A program made the translations under genes and the position numbers. 64,000 nt of DNA, from the NCBI GenBank assembly GCA_016869735.1, contig VGDL01000002.1:1-64000 (forward strand). Direction: 5' to 3'. The notes beneath the pieces were generated by a model. The model did not search any database, was not told the DNA's origin, and saw only the letters and a program-made list of their open reading frames with translations. Every line of letters begins with the position of its first letter. Within the stretch, counting starts at the first letter, position 1. This stretch comes from Alphaproteobacteria bacterium (GTDB lineage: Bacteria > Pseudomonadota > Alphaproteobacteria > Acetobacterales > Acetobacteraceae). This document shows, in pieces, positions 1-10,198 of this stretch.

Positions 1-920
1 GCAATGGCTGGTGCTTCCCCTGGACCGTCACGGCGCAGGCCGGCTTGCATGTGTGTCTGCGCGCTGTGCGCGGCGCTGATATGTGGCGCCTGATGGCACA
101 ACATGCGGTGACCCATATGTGCGGCGCGCCGATTGTGATGGCAACCTTGTTGGCAACGGCCGCGGCCGATAAGCGCGCGCTTTCCCATCAGGTGCAATTC
201 GTCGTGGCCGGCGCGCCGCCGCCGGAAGCGGTATTGGCCGCCATGAAAGAAGCGGGTTTTGCTGTCTGCCATGTCTATGGACTGACGGAAGTTTATGGCC
301 CCGCCGTGGTGAATGAATGGCACAGCGAATGGGATGAGAAACCCGCGCCGGAACAGGCCGCGCTGATGGCGCGCCAGGGTGTGCGCTACCTCGCGCTTGA
401 AGGGCTTGATGTGATGGACCCCGAAACCATGGTGCCCGTCCCCGCGGATGGTGCGACGATGGGGGAGGTCATGATGCGCGGCAATGTTGTCATGAAGGGC
501 TATTTGAAGGATGCCGCCGCCACGCAATCCGCCTTCGCGGGCGGGTGGTTTCATACCGGTGACCTCGCGGTGAAATATCCAGATGGGTATATTCAGCTCA
601 AGGATCGGTCGAAGGACATCATCATCTCGGGCGGGGAGAATATCAGCAGCATCGAAGTGGAAGATGCGCTGTACAAGCACCCATCGGTTGCCGTGGTGGC
701 GGTGGTGGCGAAGCCCGACGAGAAATGGGGTGAGACACCCTGCGCCTTTGTGGAATTGAAGCCCGGCATGGCGGCAACGCCCGAGGGGCTGATCAATTTT
801 GCGCGCCAGCATTTGGCGGCCTTCAAGCTGCCGCGGCATATTGTCTTTGCGGAATTGCCGAAGACCTCCACCGGCAAGATCCAAAAACATGTGCTGCGCG
901 CTGAGGCGCGGGCGCAGTAG
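1..920 (+). CDS. Acyl-CoA synthetase / AMP-dependent ligase, 5'-truncated by window edge
   Basis: Frame 3 stays open to base 1 ([14 protein letters not shown]...), then [53 protein letters not shown] and [14 protein letters not shown], the ANL-superfamily motifs. Confidence 0.93.
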   Translation, partial: NGWCFPWTVTAQAGLHVCLRAVRGADMWRLMAQHAVTHMCGAPIVMATLLATAAADKRALSHQVQFVVAGAPPPEAVLAAMKEAGFAVCHVYGLTEVYGPAVVNEWHSEWDEKPAPEQAALMARQGVRYLALEGLDVMDPETMVPVPADGATMGEVMMRGNVVMKGYLKDAAATQSAFAGGWFHTGDLAVKYPDGYIQLKDRSKDIIISGGENISSIEVEDALYKHPSVAVVAVVAKPDEKWGETPCAFVELKPGMAATPEGLINFARQHLAAFKLPRHIVFAELPKTSTGKIQKHVLRAEARAQ

Positions 921-933
921 GAAACAGCCGATC

Positions 934-1836
934 ATGCAGGAATTTCATGGGGTTTTTCCCTATCTGGTTTCGCCCATGGCACCAGATGGTACGGTGTTGG
1001 AAGGCGAATTGCGCAGGCTGGTTGATCATTTGATTGCATCCGGCGTGCATGGGCTGACACCTTTGGGCAGCACGGGTGAGTTTGCTTATCTTGATTTGGC
1101 GCAACGGCGGCGGATTGTGGAAATTGTCGTCTCCCAAACCGCGGGCCGCGTGCCGGTGGTGGCTGGCGTTGCGGCAACGACGATTGCCGATGCCGAACGC
1201 CAGGCGCGTGATTACGCGGCGATTGGCGCGGATGGTATCCTCGCCATTCTGGAAGCCTATTTCCCGTTGAATGATGCAGCGGTGGTTTCCTATTTCACCG
1301 CCATTGCGGATGCCACTGAATTGCCGACGGTGCTTTACACCAATCCGAATTTCCAGCGTTCCGATCTTTCCCTGCCGGCGATTGAAAAGCTCTCGCACCA
1401 CCCGCGCATTTGCCTGATCAAGGATGCTTCCACCAATACCGGGCGCCTACTGTCCATCATCAACCGCACGCAAGGGCGGATCGGGGTTTTTGCAGCCTCT
1501 GCGCATATTCCGGCCGCCGTCATGCTGATTGGCGGCAAGGGCTGGATGGCGGGGCCGGCTTGTGCCATTCCGCGCGAAAGCGTGCGGCTTTATGAGCTTT
1601 GCCGCGCCGGGCGCTGGGATGCGGCCATGGCGCTGCAACGCGCGCTGTGGCGGGTGAATGAACTATTCGCCGAGCATTCGCTTGCCGCCTGCATCAAGGG
1701 CGCCTTGCAAATTCAGGGTTTTGCCGTTGGTGATCCTGTTTTGCCGCAAGCGCCACTGTCGCCCGAAGGGCGCGTCGCGGTCGAAGCCGCGCTCAAGCTG
1801 GCGGCGGAGGCTTTCGCCGCCGCGCCCAAAATCTGA
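934..1836 (+). CDS. Dihydrodipicolinate synthase / N-acetylneuraminate lyase family aldolase
   Basis: [53 protein letters not shown]; Schiff-base Lys context ICLIKDAS. Start ATG at 934 is downstream of the ORF-track start. Confidence 0.9.
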   Translation: MQEFHGVFPYLVSPMAPDGTVLEGELRRLVDHLIASGVHGLTPLGSTGEFAYLDLAQRRRIVEIVVSQTAGRVPVVAGVAATTIADAERQARDYAAIGADGILAILEAYFPLNDAAVVSYFTAIADATELPTVLYTNPNFQRSDLSLPAIEKLSHHPRICLIKDASTNTGRLLSIINRTQGRIGVFAASAHIPAAVMLIGGKGWMAGPACAIPRESVRLYELCRAGRWDAAMALQRALWRVNELFAEHSLAACIKGALQIQGFAVGDPVLPQAPLSPEGRVAVEAALKLAAEAFAAAPKI

Positions 1837-1840
1837 GGGC

Positions 1841-3022
1841 CTGAGCATTCCGCAAAAGCGCCTGCCCTTCATCCTGGGCGCGATGGCGGCCATTGGGCCG
1901 TTTTCGATTGACATGTATCTGCCGGCGCTGCCGATGCTGGGCCAGGCGCTCGGCACCACGGCGGGGGCGGCGCAGGCAAGCCTTGCGGTATTTTTCCTTG
2001 GCATGGCGCTTGGGCAAATTTTTTACGGGCCGATTGCGGATCGTTACGGCAGGCGCCTGCCGCTCTTTATCGGGCTTGGGGTTTATACCGTAGCATCGCT
2101 GATGTGTGCTCTCGCGCCCAATATCGAAAGCCTGATTGCGGCGCGGCTGATGCAAGCACTTGGCGGTTGCGCGGGCATGGTGATTGCGCGGGCCGTGGTG
2201 CGCGATGTTGCCGATGAACGCGGCGCGATCCGACTGATGGCGCGCCTGATGCTGGTGATGGGGGTGGCGCCGATCATCGCGCCCATCATCGGTGGTGCTT
2301 TGCTGGGCGTGATCGGTTGGCGCGGGATATTCCTGTGCCTTGCGGCTTATGGCGCGATGTTGTTGTTGGTGATTGCGCTTTTCCTGCCGGAAACCTTGGC
2401 CCCCGAACGCCGCCGCCGCGATGGCCTGCGTCAGGTCTTTGGTGTCTGGCGGCGCTTGCTTGGTGATGGCTATTTCATGGGCCATGCGCTGGCGGGTGGC
2501 CTCGTGATCGGGGGGATGTTTGCCTATATCGCGGGATCGCCCTTTGTCTTCATGGAATTATATGGCGTGCGGGCGGAGGATTACGGGTTTTATTTCGGTG
2601 CCAATGCCATCGGCATCATGCTGGTTGGGCAAGTCACGGCGCGGCTGGTGGATCGCGTGGCGCCGGCGCGCATGCTGACGATCGCGCTTTCCATCAGCGC
2701 GGTATCGGGCCTCGCGCTGCTTGCTGTCACCACCACGGGGTTTGGAGGCTTTGCTGCGATTGTCGCGGCCTTGTTCGTTTATGTTTCCATGATCGGTGCG
2801 GTGATGCCGCTGACCGCGGCGCGCGCCATGGCACCGCATGGCGCGATTGCGGGCAATGCCTCGGCTCTCATGGGCACGCTGCAATTCGGTGCGGGTGCGC
2901 TGTCGGGTGTCGCACTCGGCGCGCTGCAAAATGGCACGGCCTTGCCGATGGCGCTGGTGATCGCGCTTTGCGGTCTGGGCGGCTTTGTGGTGCGGCGCTT
3001 ATTGGTTCGGGGGACCTCATGA
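1841..3022 (+). CDS. MFS transporter, Bcr/CflA drug-resistance family
   Basis: LPFILGAMAAIGPFSIDMYLPALPMLGQALGTT..GQIFYGPIADRYGRR is the Bcr/CflA signature. Start uncertain: CTG 1841 or ATG 1883. Confidence 0.88.
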   Translation: MSIPQKRLPFILGAMAAIGPFSIDMYLPALPMLGQALGTTAGAAQASLAVFFLGMALGQIFYGPIADRYGRRLPLFIGLGVYTVASLMCALAPNIESLIAARLMQALGGCAGMVIARAVVRDVADERGAIRLMARLMLVMGVAPIIAPIIGGALLGVIGWRGIFLCLAAYGAMLLLVIALFLPETLAPERRRRDGLRQVFGVWRRLLGDGYFMGHALAGGLVIGGMFAYIAGSPFVFMELYGVRAEDYGFYFGANAIGIMLVGQVTARLVDRVAPARMLTIALSISAVSGLALLAVTTTGFGGFAAIVAALFVYVSMIGAVMPLTAARAMAPHGAIAGNASALMGTLQFGAGALSGVALGALQNGTALPMALVIALCGLGGFVVRRLLVRGTS

Positions 3023-4014
3023 CAAGCGAAATCTTCTTCACCAATCGCAAGGAAGGGGCGGCCACGCCCGATATTTCCTATGTGGTAACGCTTTACCAGA
3101 AACTCAGCTTCCTGCCTTTTCTTTGCGCGGGGCTTGAGGCGCAGCGTGGCGGAATGCGGGCGGAGTTCATCTTCATTGATGATGGCTCCAGCGATGGCAC
3201 GCCGGAAGCCTTGCGCGAACGCATCGCGTCTTGGCCCGAGGTATTGATCATTCGCCAACGGAATACCGGCCCGGCGCCGGCGCTCAATCGCGGCCTGGCG
3301 CTGGCGCGCGGGCGCTACATCAAGCCCATGGATGGGGATGATATTCTACTGCCTTGGGCATCAGAATATCTGTTGAAGGCCATTCTCAGCACCAGTTCAG
3401 GCGCGTCCCTGGCGAAATGCGATAAGGAACAAACCTACTTACCAGAAGCAACAAATCCCACCATGGTATGGGCTCTTTCGACGCCGCAGAACTTGTCTTT
3501 CAAAGCCGAAACATTACTCACAAGAAGCCTTCGCCGTGCACAATCGTCGCCATCCCATTGGTTGTTTGAAGCTGCACTGCTTCCACGAATTAAGGGATCT
3601 GATCCTGGCGTTTTTATCCAGGATTACTCACTTGAATTGGAAATTGCTTTGAACAGTCAGGTTGCGATTTGTACGGCAGCGATGCTTATGACACCCGCCT
3701 CTGCCCCCGGTCGGCTTTCCGATAATGAGGGCCAGATCCTGCACGACATCAATCTGGCGTTGCTGCGCTTTTTGCGCCGCCATCCAGAATTGCCGGCAAA
3801 GCTCCGCCGCTTTGCGTTGCAACGCGCGGTGCAGCGTGCGGCAAGCTGGGCCTTTCGGCGCGGCGGCGCAAATTTGCTGCATCCGTTATCACTGTTGCGT
3901 GCGCCGGCAGCGCTTGGCTTGTTGAAGCCTGATCTGGCCCTGCAAAAGCAAGTTTGTGACGTATTTCGCGCCACGCATCCTATTCGGCTGATGCCGGGCG
4001 GCGATGAAGCTTAG
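3019..4014 (+). CDS. Family 2 glycosyltransferase
   Basis: EFIFIDDGSSDGTPEALRERI...RQRNTGPAPALNRGLALARGRYIKPMDGDD, GT2 fold motifs. ATGA overlap with the preceding MFS gene. Confidence 0.88.
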   Translation: MTSEIFFTNRKEGAATPDISYVVTLYQKLSFLPFLCAGLEAQRGGMRAEFIFIDDGSSDGTPEALRERIASWPEVLIIRQRNTGPAPALNRGLALARGRYIKPMDGDDILLPWASEYLLKAILSTSSGASLAKCDKEQTYLPEATNPTMVWALSTPQNLSFKAETLLTRSLRRAQSSPSHWLFEAALLPRIKGSDPGVFIQDYSLELEIALNSQVAICTAAMLMTPASAPGRLSDNEGQILHDINLALLRFLRRHPELPAKLRRFALQRAVQRAASWAFRRGGANLLHPLSLLRAPAALGLLKPDLALQKQVCDVFRATHPIRLMPGGDEA

Positions 4015-4024
4015 AATATTCGCC

Positions 4025-4795
4025 TCACGTCATTTTCTTGCCCAGTGTCCAACCGCCATCCACCGTCAGCACCGCGCCGGTGGTGAAGGAGCTTTCCTCG
4101 CTCGCCAGGAACATCATGGCATTCGCCACTTCATGGGTTTCGCCGGAACGCCCCATGGCGTGCAGTTCTTGGATCTTCCGCGCGACATCCGCATCCTGGA
4201 AATAGCGTTCTGTCATGGGCGTGCGGATCACGCCGGGTGCCACAGCATTCACGCGAATGCCACGCGGCGCCAATTCCATCGCCAGCGCCTTGGTCAGCCC
4301 CACCACCGCATGCTTCGATGTCACGTAAGCGACGCGTTCCGGTGTTGCGACCAAGCCGAGCGTCGAGGCGATATTCACAATCCGTCCAGGTTTGCCGAGT
4401 GCAATCAGCCGCCGCGCAAAGGCCTGTGAGGGCAGGAAGCTGCCGGTGACATTAATACTCATGGTGCGCTGCCAATCCTCAAAGGAAAGATCGAGCAGCG
4501 GGCTGATTTCACGCACACCCGCACAATTCGCGAGCACATCCAGCCGACCGAGTACCGCTTCCGCGCCCGCGATGAAATCGCGTACCGCATCGGGCTTCAC
4601 CACATCCAGCACAAAGGGATGGGCTTCGCCATCGCGCTTACGGATATCGGCGGCCGTCGCTTCCACTGCCGCCTTGTCAATATCGGCAATCGCCAACCGC
4701 GCGCCTTCTTCTGCGAAGGCGATCGCCAATTGGCGGCCTATGCCGCTGGCGGCACCCGTCACCAAAACGCCTTGATCCTGGAACCTCATCTGCAT
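4025..4795 (-). CDS. SDR family oxidoreductase
   Basis: VTGAASGIGRQLAIAFAEEGARL (TGxxxGxG), YVTSKHAVVGLTKALAMELAPRGIRVNAVAPG (YxxxK). Confidence 0.93.
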   Translation of the reverse strand: MQMRFQDQGVLVTGAASGIGRQLAIAFAEEGARLAIADIDKAAVEATAADIRKRDGEAHPFVLDVVKPDAVRDFIAGAEAVLGRLDVLANCAGVREISPLLDLSFEDWQRTMSINVTGSFLPSQAFARRLIALGKPGRIVNIASTLGLVATPERVAYVTSKHAVVGLTKALAMELAPRGIRVNAVAPGVIRTPMTERYFQDADVARKIQELHAMGRSGETHEVANAMMFLASEESSFTTGAVLTVDGGWTLGKKMT

Positions 4796-4807
4796 TCTCC
4801 CTGAATA

Positions 4808-6412
4808 TTATGCCGCGATCAGATCAGCGGCTTTTTCGGCAATCATGTTGGTGGCGGCATAGGTATTGCCGGAAACCATGGTGGGCATACAGGAAGCATC
4901 TGCCACACGCAGCCCCTCAATCCCAATCACCTTCATGGAAGCAGGGTCCACCACCGCCATGGGATCAATCCCCATTTTGCAGGACCCGATCGGGTGATAG
5001 GTGGTGGAACCGGTGGCGCGCGCATGGGCCATCCATTGCTCATCGGTTTGCACGGCGGGGCCAGGAAAATTCTCGGCCACCACGTAATCGGCCAAAGGGC
5101 GTGTTTGCAGCAATTGCCGCATGTATTTCATTGCTGCCAGCAACGCATCGCGGTCCATCTGATCCTGCAAGTAATTCGGCTGAATCTCCGGCTTGGCGCG
5201 CGGGTCCGCCGAAAGCGCCTTAAGCCAGCCCTTGCTTTCCGGGCGGAGCTGCGAACAGCCAAGCGTCATGCCCGCCCGCGTATCCAAATCCGTCACACCA
5301 TAGCGGCCGGTCGGGTAGCTGGCCGGGGCGAAGTAAAGCTGCATATCAGGTGTCGCCAGCCCTTCGCGGGTTTTCATATAGCCGCCGGCATGGCTTGGGC
5401 TCGCGGTCAGGAGCCCTTTGCGCGTGAAGGCATAGCGCAGCACTTCCATCGCCAAACGCAGGCCGCGCGATCGTTCATTGAGCGACCCGGCACCCTTCAC
5501 GAGTGCGGAAACACGCACCGCGTAATGGTCGCGCAGATTCTTCCCCACACCCGGTAGCGCATGGACAACATCAACGCCAATGCCGGCAAGCCATTCCGGA
5601 TCACCAACGCCGGAAATTTGCAGCAGTTGCGGCGTATTGATCGAACCACCCGAAAGGATCACATCGCGCCGCGCGCGAATGGTAATCGGCGCGCTGCCTT
5701 CCTGGGTATAGCGAATGCCAACCGCGCGCTTGCCATCAAAGACAATCGCCTCCGCCAGCGCGCGCTGGATCAGCTGCAGTTTGGGCCGCGACAAGGCAGG
5801 ACGGAGGTAAGCATCAGCCGGGCTCCAGCGCCGGCCACCGCGCATCATTTGCTGATAAAGGAAGGTACCTTCCTGATTGCCGGAATTGTAATCCGGCGTG
5901 CGCGGCAGGCCGAGCGCCTCATTGGCCGCGATATAGGCTTCCGAGAGTTCATGCGGGTCGCGCTGATCTTCGATGGAAAGCGGCCCATTATTGCCGCGCA
6001 CGGCGGGATCGCCACCGCCATTGCCGCGGGTCTCGGCGCGCTTGAAATAGGGCAGCACATCATCCCAGGCCCAGCCGCGGCAGCCAAGCTGCGCCCACAT
6101 GTCGTAATCGGCAGATTGGCCGCGCACATAAAGATGGCCGTTGATGGAACCCGAACCGCCCAAAACCTTGCCGCGTGGGAAAGGGATTTTGCGATTATCA
6201 ATGTAGGGACCGGGCGCGGTTTCATAACCCCAATTCAGCTTCGGATTATAGACAGTCTTGTTGAAGCCGGCTGGGATTTTGATGAAGATGTTATTGTCCT
6301 TGCCGCCGGCTTCCAGGATCGCGACGCTATGCTTGCCCGAAGCGGTCAGCCGATTGGCCAGCACGCAGCCGGCGGCACCGGCGCCCACAATCACATAGTC
6401 GAATTCTTCCAT
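4808..6412 (-). CDS. GMC family FAD-dependent oxidoreductase (choline dehydrogenase-like)
   Basis: MEEFDYVIVGAGAAGCVLANRLTASGKHSVAILEAGG, FPRGKVLGGSGSINGHLYVRG, C-terminal ASCMPTMVSGNTYAATNMIAEKAAD. ATG at 6412. Confidence 0.93.
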   Translation of the reverse strand: MEEFDYVIVGAGAAGCVLANRLTASGKHSVAILEAGGKDNNIFIKIPAGFNKTVYNPKLNWGYETAPGPYIDNRKIPFPRGKVLGGSGSINGHLYVRGQSADYDMWAQLGCRGWAWDDVLPYFKRAETRGNGGGDPAVRGNNGPLSIEDQRDPHELSEAYIAANEALGLPRTPDYNSGNQEGTFLYQQMMRGGRRWSPADAYLRPALSRPKLQLIQRALAEAIVFDGKRAVGIRYTQEGSAPITIRARRDVILSGGSINTPQLLQISGVGDPEWLAGIGVDVVHALPGVGKNLRDHYAVRVSALVKGAGSLNERSRGLRLAMEVLRYAFTRKGLLTASPSHAGGYMKTREGLATPDMQLYFAPASYPTGRYGVTDLDTRAGMTLGCSQLRPESKGWLKALSADPRAKPEIQPNYLQDQMDRDALLAAMKYMRQLLQTRPLADYVVAENFPGPAVQTDEQWMAHARATGSTTYHPIGSCKMGIDPMAVVDPASMKVIGIEGLRVADASCMPTMVSGNTYAATNMIAEKAADLIAA

Positions 6413-6473
6413 GGCCCCTTCCCATTTCAACCTTTTGAGAAAGGCTAGGCCGGGTTCGCGTGATCGGGAAGGG

Positions 6474-6650
6474 CTAATCCTCTTCTTCTTCCGGGGTGAC
6501 GGCGGCTGGAATCGCATAGGCTTCGGTCATCCAGCGGCCCAAATCCACCTGCCGGCAGCGATCGGAACAAAAGGGGCGCTGTTCTGGCGCGGGGGCGCGG
6601 CCACAAATCGGGCAGCGCGGGCGGCGCGGTTTTTTCTCGGCGTCAGGCAC
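6474..6650 (-). CDS. yacG: DNA gyrase inhibitor YacG (zinc finger)
   Basis: CPICGRAPAPEQRPFCSDRCRQVDLGRWMTEAYAIP; GTG start at 6650 overlaps the upstream RNase E/G stop. Confidence 0.9.
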   Translation of the reverse strand: MPDAEKKPRRPRCPICGRAPAPEQRPFCSDRCRQVDLGRWMTEAYAIPAAVTPEEEED

Positions 6651-7770
6651 GCGGCACCTCTCGTATCTGGGCTGTGCCGGATGCAACGCCGCGCAATTCT
6701 AAGGCTCGGCCGGTCAGCGCGGCGTATTCATCGAGCGCGCCCGGCAAGTCGCGCAAGCCGGCGATCACCTCTGGCCGCGCTTCCAACATCAGGCGTTCCG
6801 CAGGGCGCGCTGCGGCATCTCGTGCGGCCTGACGCAAAGCGGCCAAGCCTTCCGCCAAGCGCGTGTGCAGGATTTCGGCCATGGGCGGGTGGATGCGGTC
6901 GCGTACCATCTCGATCAAGCCAAGCCCGGTCAGCCCCACCAACCGAGCAAGCTTATCCGGCACCAGCGCAGCGCGCAGCGGTTCCAGCAAAGCCTGCCGG
7001 CGCTTGGGCGAAAGCCCCGCCACATCAAGCAAAATGGCGCCCGAGAGGTTCCGCAGCCTGATCTGCCGCGCAATTTCCGGCAAAGCGGTTTCATTGAAGC
7101 GCGCCAGGCCATCGCCAGCGCCGCCGCTATCCACATCAAGCGCCGTCAGCGCGCGCGTGGTTTGGATATGCAGCACACCGCCGCCCGGCAAAGGCACGGT
7201 GCTTTCGGTTAAGGCGGCAAATTCGCCTTCAATAGCCTCATCAAATACCGCGTCATGCTGCGCCTGTATGCGATCCCCCAGCGCGGCACGCAGCCGCGCC
7301 ACCAGCGCCGCGCCGGAGACGCGTATCACCGCATGCGGATAGCGCGCGGTTAGGCGTTCGGCGGCACATGGCCCGCGCGCCACCAAGCGCGGCGCGCCTT
7401 GCGGTGCGGCGGCGATCAGCGCGGCTTCGGCATCCGTAAGCAACGCGGAAAGCCTTGGCCCCTTGCCCGCTTGCGCGGCGCGCGTCACGCGCAAGCCTAG
7501 AATTTGCCCTTCCTGCACGGCCTGTCTGATCGGCTGGCGCGGCGCGCTCGCCGCACTTTCCGGCAGGAAGCCGGTTTCATTGCCCGCCAGCGCCACAAAG
7601 GCGCCCGACATGGCGGCCGAAATCGCCACCACCCGGCCGCGATGCAAATCGCCAACCCCATCAGGCCACGCCGGGCGTTCCACCCAGGCTTCCGTCAGCC
7701 GCCCACCCAGCAGCAGCGCGGTCCGCACCTCGCCCGGGGAAGATTCCGCCAGGATCAGGGCTTCAGCCAT
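6643..7770 (-). CDS. Ribonuclease E/G family protein (short form)
   Basis: S1-like segment GDLHRGRVVAISAAMSGAFVALAG..GFLP, then LTALDVDSGG...NETALPEIARQIRLRNLSGAILLD typical of RNase E/G catalytic core. ATG at 7770. Confidence 0.85.
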   Translation of the reverse strand: MAEALILAESSPGEVRTALLLGGRLTEAWVERPAWPDGVGDLHRGRVVAISAAMSGAFVALAGNETGFLPESAASAPRQPIRQAVQEGQILGLRVTRAAQAGKGPRLSALLTDAEAALIAAAPQGAPRLVARGPCAAERLTARYPHAVIRVSGAALVARLRAALGDRIQAQHDAVFDEAIEGEFAALTESTVPLPGGGVLHIQTTRALTALDVDSGGAGDGLARFNETALPEIARQIRLRNLSGAILLDVAGLSPKRRQALLEPLRAALVPDKLARLVGLTGLGLIEMVRDRIHPPMAEILHTRLAEGLAALRQAARDAAARPAERLMLEARPEVIAGLRDLPGALDEYAALTGRALELRGVASGTAQIREVPRA

Positions 7771-8342
7771 CCGATCCCTCGCAGCATTTGCGCGGTTTCG
7801 AACAAGGGCAGGCCGACCACATTGGAATGGCTGCCCGAGATGAAGCGCGTGAAGGCCTCCGCCCGGCCCTGAATGGCATAGGCGCCGGCCTTGCCCTGCC
7901 ATTCGCCGGAAGCGATGTAGTCTTCCATCTGCGCTTCGGTCAGGCGCTGGAAGGTGACATTGGTTTCCACCAGGCGCTGGATCCTCCGCCCATCAGGGAG
8001 CGCCAGCACCACGCCCGTGGTCACGCAATGCCGGCGGCCGGACAGCAGCGCCAGGCAATGGCGCGCCTCGGCCTCGGTCTCGCCCTTTGGCAGGATGCGC
8101 CGGCCAACGCCAACCACCGTATCTGCCGCCATGATCAAGGCACTTTCGGCCAAGGGCAACACCGCTTCCGCCTTGGCGCGTGACAGCCTAGCCGCCAAGG
8201 CGCGCGGCACCTCGGCCTTCAAGGGCGTTTCATCAATATCGGTCGCGATCACGCGCGCGGGCGTAATGCCAAGCCGCGCCAGCAAATCCAGGCGGCGGGG
8301 GCTGGCGCTCGCCAATACCAGCGGCAAGCGCGCGGCATCCAT
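7755..8342 (-). CDS. maf: Maf family nucleotide pyrophosphatase
   Basis: LPLVLASASPRRLDLLARLGI...AADTVVGVGRRILPKGETEAEARHCLALLSGRRHCVTTGV. Confidence 0.94.
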   Translation of the reverse strand: MDAARLPLVLASASPRRLDLLARLGITPARVIATDIDETPLKAEVPRALAARLSRAKAEAVLPLAESALIMAADTVVGVGRRILPKGETEAEARHCLALLSGRRHCVTTGVVLALPDGRRIQRLVETNVTFQRLTEAQMEDYIASGEWQGKAGAYAIQGRAEAFTRFISGSHSNVVGLPLFETAQMLRGIGWLKP

Positions 8343-8352
8343 GGGTGCGGCT

Positions 8353-8571
8353 TTACTTGAAGCGGAAGGTGATGCGGCCCTTGGTCAGATCATAGGGCGT
8401 CATTTCAACATTGACGCGATCACCGGCCAGCACGCGAATGCGGTTCTTGCGCATCTTCCCGCTGGTATGCGCCAGGACCATGTGGTCATTATCGAGTTTC
8501 ACGCGGAACATGGCGTTGGGCAGAAGCTCCACCACCTCTCCGCTGAACTCCATCATATCTTCTTTGGGCAT
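8353..8571 (-). CDS. infA: Translation initiation factor IF-1
   Basis: [72 protein letters not shown], 72 aa. Confidence 0.98.
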   Translation of the reverse strand: MPKEDMMEFSGEVVELLPNAMFRVKLDNDHMVLAHTSGKMRKNRIRVLAGDRVNVEMTPYDLTKGRITFRFK

Positions 8572-8633
8572 CGGGCCTCAATGGTAGGGCGCAAGGCGCG
8601 CCCGGGTTCAAGAATGCGGCGCAAAATGATCCT

Positions 8634-8672
8634 ATGCCCCCGCCGGGTCAAGCGCGATCCCGGCGCGGGCAT
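8634..8672 (-). terminator. Terminator-like hairpin downstream of the CoA-transferase operon / upstream of infA
   Basis: ATGCCCCCGCCGGG-(11 nt)-CCCGGCGCGGGCAT: 14-nt arms with one mismatch, flanked on the minus-strand exit side by a short U-rich stretch (ATTTT). Confidence 0.5.
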
Positions 8673-8701
8673 GATTTTGGCAGCAAAACGGGGCGAAAGC
8701 G

Positions 8702-9349
8702 CTATTTTGAGAGCGCCACCATGTAATCCGCTTCAGTCTTTTCGCGCATTTCGGCTTCGGTCACGCCGGGGGCGAGTTCCACCAGCTTCATCGCGGCCGG
8801 GCCGCGCCGGGCGATTTCAAACACGCCAAGATCGGTGATCACCATATCCACCACGCGGCTGCCCGTGAGCGGTAGGGCGCATTGCTTGAGAAGCTTGGGC
8901 TTGCCGCCGGCCGTGTGTTCCATCAGCACGATCACGCGCTTGACCCCGGCGACGAGGTCCATGGCGCCGCCCATGCCCTTCACCATCTTGCCGGGGATCA
9001 TCCAATTCGCGAGGTCGCCATTTTCCGCCACCTGCAAGGCGCCCAGGATGGAAAGATCAATATGCCCGCCGCGGATCATGCCGAAGGATTGCGCGGAATC
9101 GAAGAAGGAACTGGTCGGCAATTGCGTGATGGTCTGCTTGCCGGCATTGATCAGATCGGCATCCTCTTCGCCCTCATAAGGGAAGGGGCCCAGGCCCAGC
9201 ATGCCGTTTTCGCTTTGCAACTGCACATTGAACCCGGCGGGGACGTGATTGGCGACCAGTGTCGGGATGCCGATGCCAAGGTTCACATAGAAGCCATCTT
9301 GCAATTCGCGCGCCGCACGGGCGGCCATTTCATCGCGGTTCCAGGCCAT
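8702..9349 (-). CDS. 3-oxoacid CoA-transferase subunit B
   Basis: [20 protein letters not shown]...[54 protein letters not shown]. Confidence 0.93.
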   Translation of the reverse strand: MAWNRDEMAARAARELQDGFYVNLGIGIPTLVANHVPAGFNVQLQSENGMLGLGPFPYEGEEDADLINAGKQTITQLPTSSFFDSAQSFGMIRGGHIDLSILGALQVAENGDLANWMIPGKMVKGMGGAMDLVAGVKRVIVLMEHTAGGKPKLLKQCALPLTGSRVVDMVITDLGVFEIARRGPAAMKLVELAPGVTEAEMREKTEADYMVALSK

Positions 9350-9360
9350 GGTTTTTCTCC

Positions 9361-10098
9361 TTATCCCTGGGACTCGGCGCCGGCCGCAGCGGCGGGCGCG
9401 TGCTTGCGGACAGTGCGCTGTTCAATGCGCTTTTCGTAGCCGGGCGGGCAGGTGATCATGCGTTTGACGAAAATGCCAGGCGTATGGATGTGGTCCGCAT
9501 CAATCTCTCCCGGCCGGACCAGATGTTCCACCTGTGCGACGGTGACGCGCGCTGCCGTTGCCATCATCGGGTTGAAGTTCCGCGCCGTTTTTCGATAGAC
9601 CAGATTGCCTTCATGATCGGCCATATAGGCGTGGATGATGGCAAGGTCGGCCACAATGCCGCGTTCCATCACATAGGTTTCGCCATCAAATTCCCGCGTT
9701 TCCTTGCCCTTCGCGACTTCCGTGCCAACGCCGGTCTTGGTGAAAAAAGCGGGAATGCCAGCACCGCCGGCGCGAATACGCTCGGCCAGCGTGCCTTGCG
9801 GGTTGAATTCAATCTCAAGCTCACCGGCCAGGTATTGCCGGGCGAATTCAGCGTTTTCGCCGACATAGCTTGAAATCATTTTGCGGATTTGGCGGGTCTT
9901 CAGCAGCAGGCCAAGCCCCGCATCATCCACCCCGGCATTGTTGGACACCACGGTCAGTTCTTTCACGCCGGAATCGCGGATGGCTTCAATCAGCAGGGTT
10001 GGAATGCCGGAAAGCCCGAAGCCGCCGGAATGGATCACCATGCCATCGCGGAGCAGGCCCGAAAGCGCTGCCTTGGCGTCTGGGTAGATTTTTTTCAT
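9361..10098 (-). CDS. 3-oxoacid CoA-transferase subunit A
   Basis: [44 protein letters not shown]...[16 protein letters not shown]. Start ATG 10098; the longer ORF-track start runs into mutL antisense. Confidence 0.93.
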   Translation of the reverse strand: MKKIYPDAKAALSGLLRDGMVIHSGGFGLSGIPTLLIEAIRDSGVKELTVVSNNAGVDDAGLGLLLKTRQIRKMISSYVGENAEFARQYLAGELEIEFNPQGTLAERIRAGGAGIPAFFTKTGVGTEVAKGKETREFDGETYVMERGIVADLAIIHAYMADHEGNLVYRKTARNFNPMMATAARVTVAQVEHLVRPGEIDADHIHTPGIFVKRMITCPPGYEKRIEQRTVRKHAPAAAAGAESQG

Positions 10099-10198
10099 GC
10101 GCTGAACCCCAATGCTTGCCGTCTGGGGCTGTCTAACGGCTGTTTTGCGCTGCGGGAAGGGCTGACGCCGCGAATCGCGGCCCATGCTATAAGGCGCC

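Noticed and set aside
5561-6448. 295-aa plus-strand ORF antisense to the GMC oxidoreductase
   Set aside because: Overlaps a confident gene, no recognisable motifs.
6643-7770. RNase E/G short form as a novel nuclease
   Set aside because: Short RNase E/G homologues beside maf-infA-yacG are an expected alphaproteobacterial arrangement; some divergence noted but not enough to claim novelty.
8572-8701. Possible tRNA-like segment (cccgggttcaagaatgcgg)
   Set aside because: Contains a GGTTCAA-like word but no acceptor stem, anticodon arm or CCA context; better explained as intergenic/terminator DNA.
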